A stretch of 64,000 nucleotides of DNA from CALMEC01 sp031366605 (GTDB lineage: Bacteria; Actinomycetota; Thermoleophilia; Miltoncostaeales; Miltoncostaeaceae): positions 1 to 64,000 of the forward strand of contig JANLOO010000061.1 in assembly GCA_031366605.1 (NCBI GenBank). Reading direction: 5' to 3'. Each line of letters opens with the position of its first letter. The first letter of the stretch is position 1. Below, piece after piece: positions 63,323 through 64,000 of the stretch. The translations under genes and the position numbers were made by a program. The notes beneath the pieces were generated by a model. It was not told the DNA's origin. It was given only the letters and a program-made list of their open reading frames with translations, and searched no databases.

Positions 63323-64000
63323 ACGCCGCGCCGTCGCGGTCGCTCGCGGTGCTGCTGCGACATGCACCGCACGTGCTGCTGATTGCGGTCAACGTAGGAC
63401 TGCTGCTTGCGCTGGGTCTCGACGTGCCCCCGCTCATCGCGTTGTTCGCGGCGCTCGTGTCCTGCACGGCGGCGGTGGTGAGCCTGCGCCGTGGTGATTC
63501 CAACGCGGCGTTCTGGCTGTTGGCGGCGGCCCTCGTAGTGGCTGGGTGGGGATGGGGCAGCGCGCGCCTGTCAGCAACGACACCGCCGGTTGCGGCGACC
63601 CAGTCTGTTGTGGGAGTAGTCGACGTCGATACGCAGCCCCAGCAAACGACACGTGGACTGCGCGTACGCGTGCGGGTCGTGGCGTTGGCCGCCGGTCACG
63701 TCCCGCCGGGTTCACGGCTGCTGGCAGATCTGCCGCAACATGCACCCCGGGTACGGCTTGGCATGCGGCTACGCGTGACAGGGCGGCTCGTGCCGGCTGC
63801 GACCGCGCGGTCACCCGGCTGGTGGCGTGCGTATCTCGAACGGAGCACAATCACGGGACGCCTCGATCTCCACGCCGTCCAGGTGATCGGTGCGCGAGGC
63901 GGCCTGGCGGGGCTCCGCGACCGCGTGCGCAACGCGGCCACCGATGCCGTTGGGAGCGGGTTGTCGGGCGAGCGGCGCGCGGTCGTGCGCGGAATGGCCC
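63319..64000 (+). CDS. comEC: ComEC/Rec2 DNA-internalisation channel, N-terminal part
   Basis: Only the first ~227 residues are present; the frame is open to the window edge. After a short basic start it has two or three hydrophobic helices (VLLIAVNVGLLLALGL, FALVSCTAAVV-like, WLLAAALVVAGWGWG), then the soluble domain of ComEC N-termini, with VVGVVDVDTQPQQTTRGLRVRVRVV and GMRLRVTGRL. It starts at GTG 63319, overlapping comEA, the standard comEA-comEC pairing. Confidence 0.87.
   Translation, partial: MNAAPSRSLAVLLRHAPHVLLIAVNVGLLLALGLDVPPLIALFAALVSCTAAVVSLRRGDSNAAFWLLAAALVVAGWGWGSARLSATTPPVAATQSVVGVVDVDTQPQQTTRGLRVRVRVVALAAGHVPPGSRLLADLPQHAPRVRLGMRLRVTGRLVPAATARSPGWWRAYLERSTITGRLDLHAVQVIGARGGLAGLRDRVRNAATDAVGSGLSGERRAVVRGMA

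Overview
The window is a dense, high-GC chromosome segment of a Gram-positive-type actinobacterium. The evidence is GC-rich third codon positions, GTG/TTG starts and 4-nt gene overlaps, F420-type enzymes (a PPOX fold protein and a Ddn-type nitroreductase), a long mycobacterial-style isocitrate lyase, an ECF42-type sigma factor with a DGPF partner, EgtB/EgtD, and an mreBCD-PBP2-RodA cluster. A Thermoleophilia-like lineage is my best guess, but it rests on gene content only. Almost everything is chromosomal housekeeping; I see no prophage, intact IS or CRISPR array.

Layout. 0-3.3 kb: end of a DUF4331 protein, a TPR protein and a NicO-type Ni/Co permease, followed by decayed remnants of the cobalt ECF transporter genes cbiM and cbiQ. 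3.8-8.9 kb: STAS protein, VOC protein, PPOX protein, FAD monooxygenase, alcohol dehydrogenase, peroxiredoxin-like protein. 8.9-14.8 kb: pgi-gnd on the minus strand, an AAA ATPase, class I aldolase and a TfoX-like protein. 14.8-17.3 kb: egtB-egtD with a CRP-like operator upstream. 17.6-22 kb: vapBC, a Crp/Fnr regulator, hydrolase, dehydrogenase, a small exported protein and a cupin. 22.1-31.2 kb: tRNA-His, tRNA-Leu, tig-clpP-clpX, valS-folC, a zinc-ribbon protein, ndk-maf. 31.4-34.4 kb: two unknown envelope proteins and a DGPF/ECF42 pair. 34.4-42.5 kb: mreB-mreC-mreD-mrdA-rodA, a DUF697-like protein and rng. 42.7-49.2 kb: diguanylate cyclase, then rplU-rpmA-obg-proB-proA-nadD-rsfS and tRNA-Ala. 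49.3-60 kb: OsmC, a broken lipocalin-like gene, methyltransferase, aceA, a surface protein, pyk, a nitroreductase, and a lipoprotein toxin-like gene with a candidate immunity gene. 60-64 kb: leuS, comEA and the start of comEC.

Four things stand out. (1) Two copies of an undescribed ~170-nt inverted-repeat element have a nearly invariant 83-nt core and compensatory base changes in the outer stem, as expected of a structured RNA or a mobile palindromic element; one sits between rpmA and obg. (2) Several well-conserved genes (maf, rsfS, mreB, nadD, possibly the ECF sigma factor) appear to start at near-cognate codons (CTG in CTGA overlaps, ATC, ACG). (3) A lipoprotein carries a compact nuclease-toxin-like domain and overlaps a possible immunity gene. 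(4) Gene decay is visible in the cbiM/cbiQ and lipocalin remnants. No database search was possible, so family names come from recognised motifs and context.
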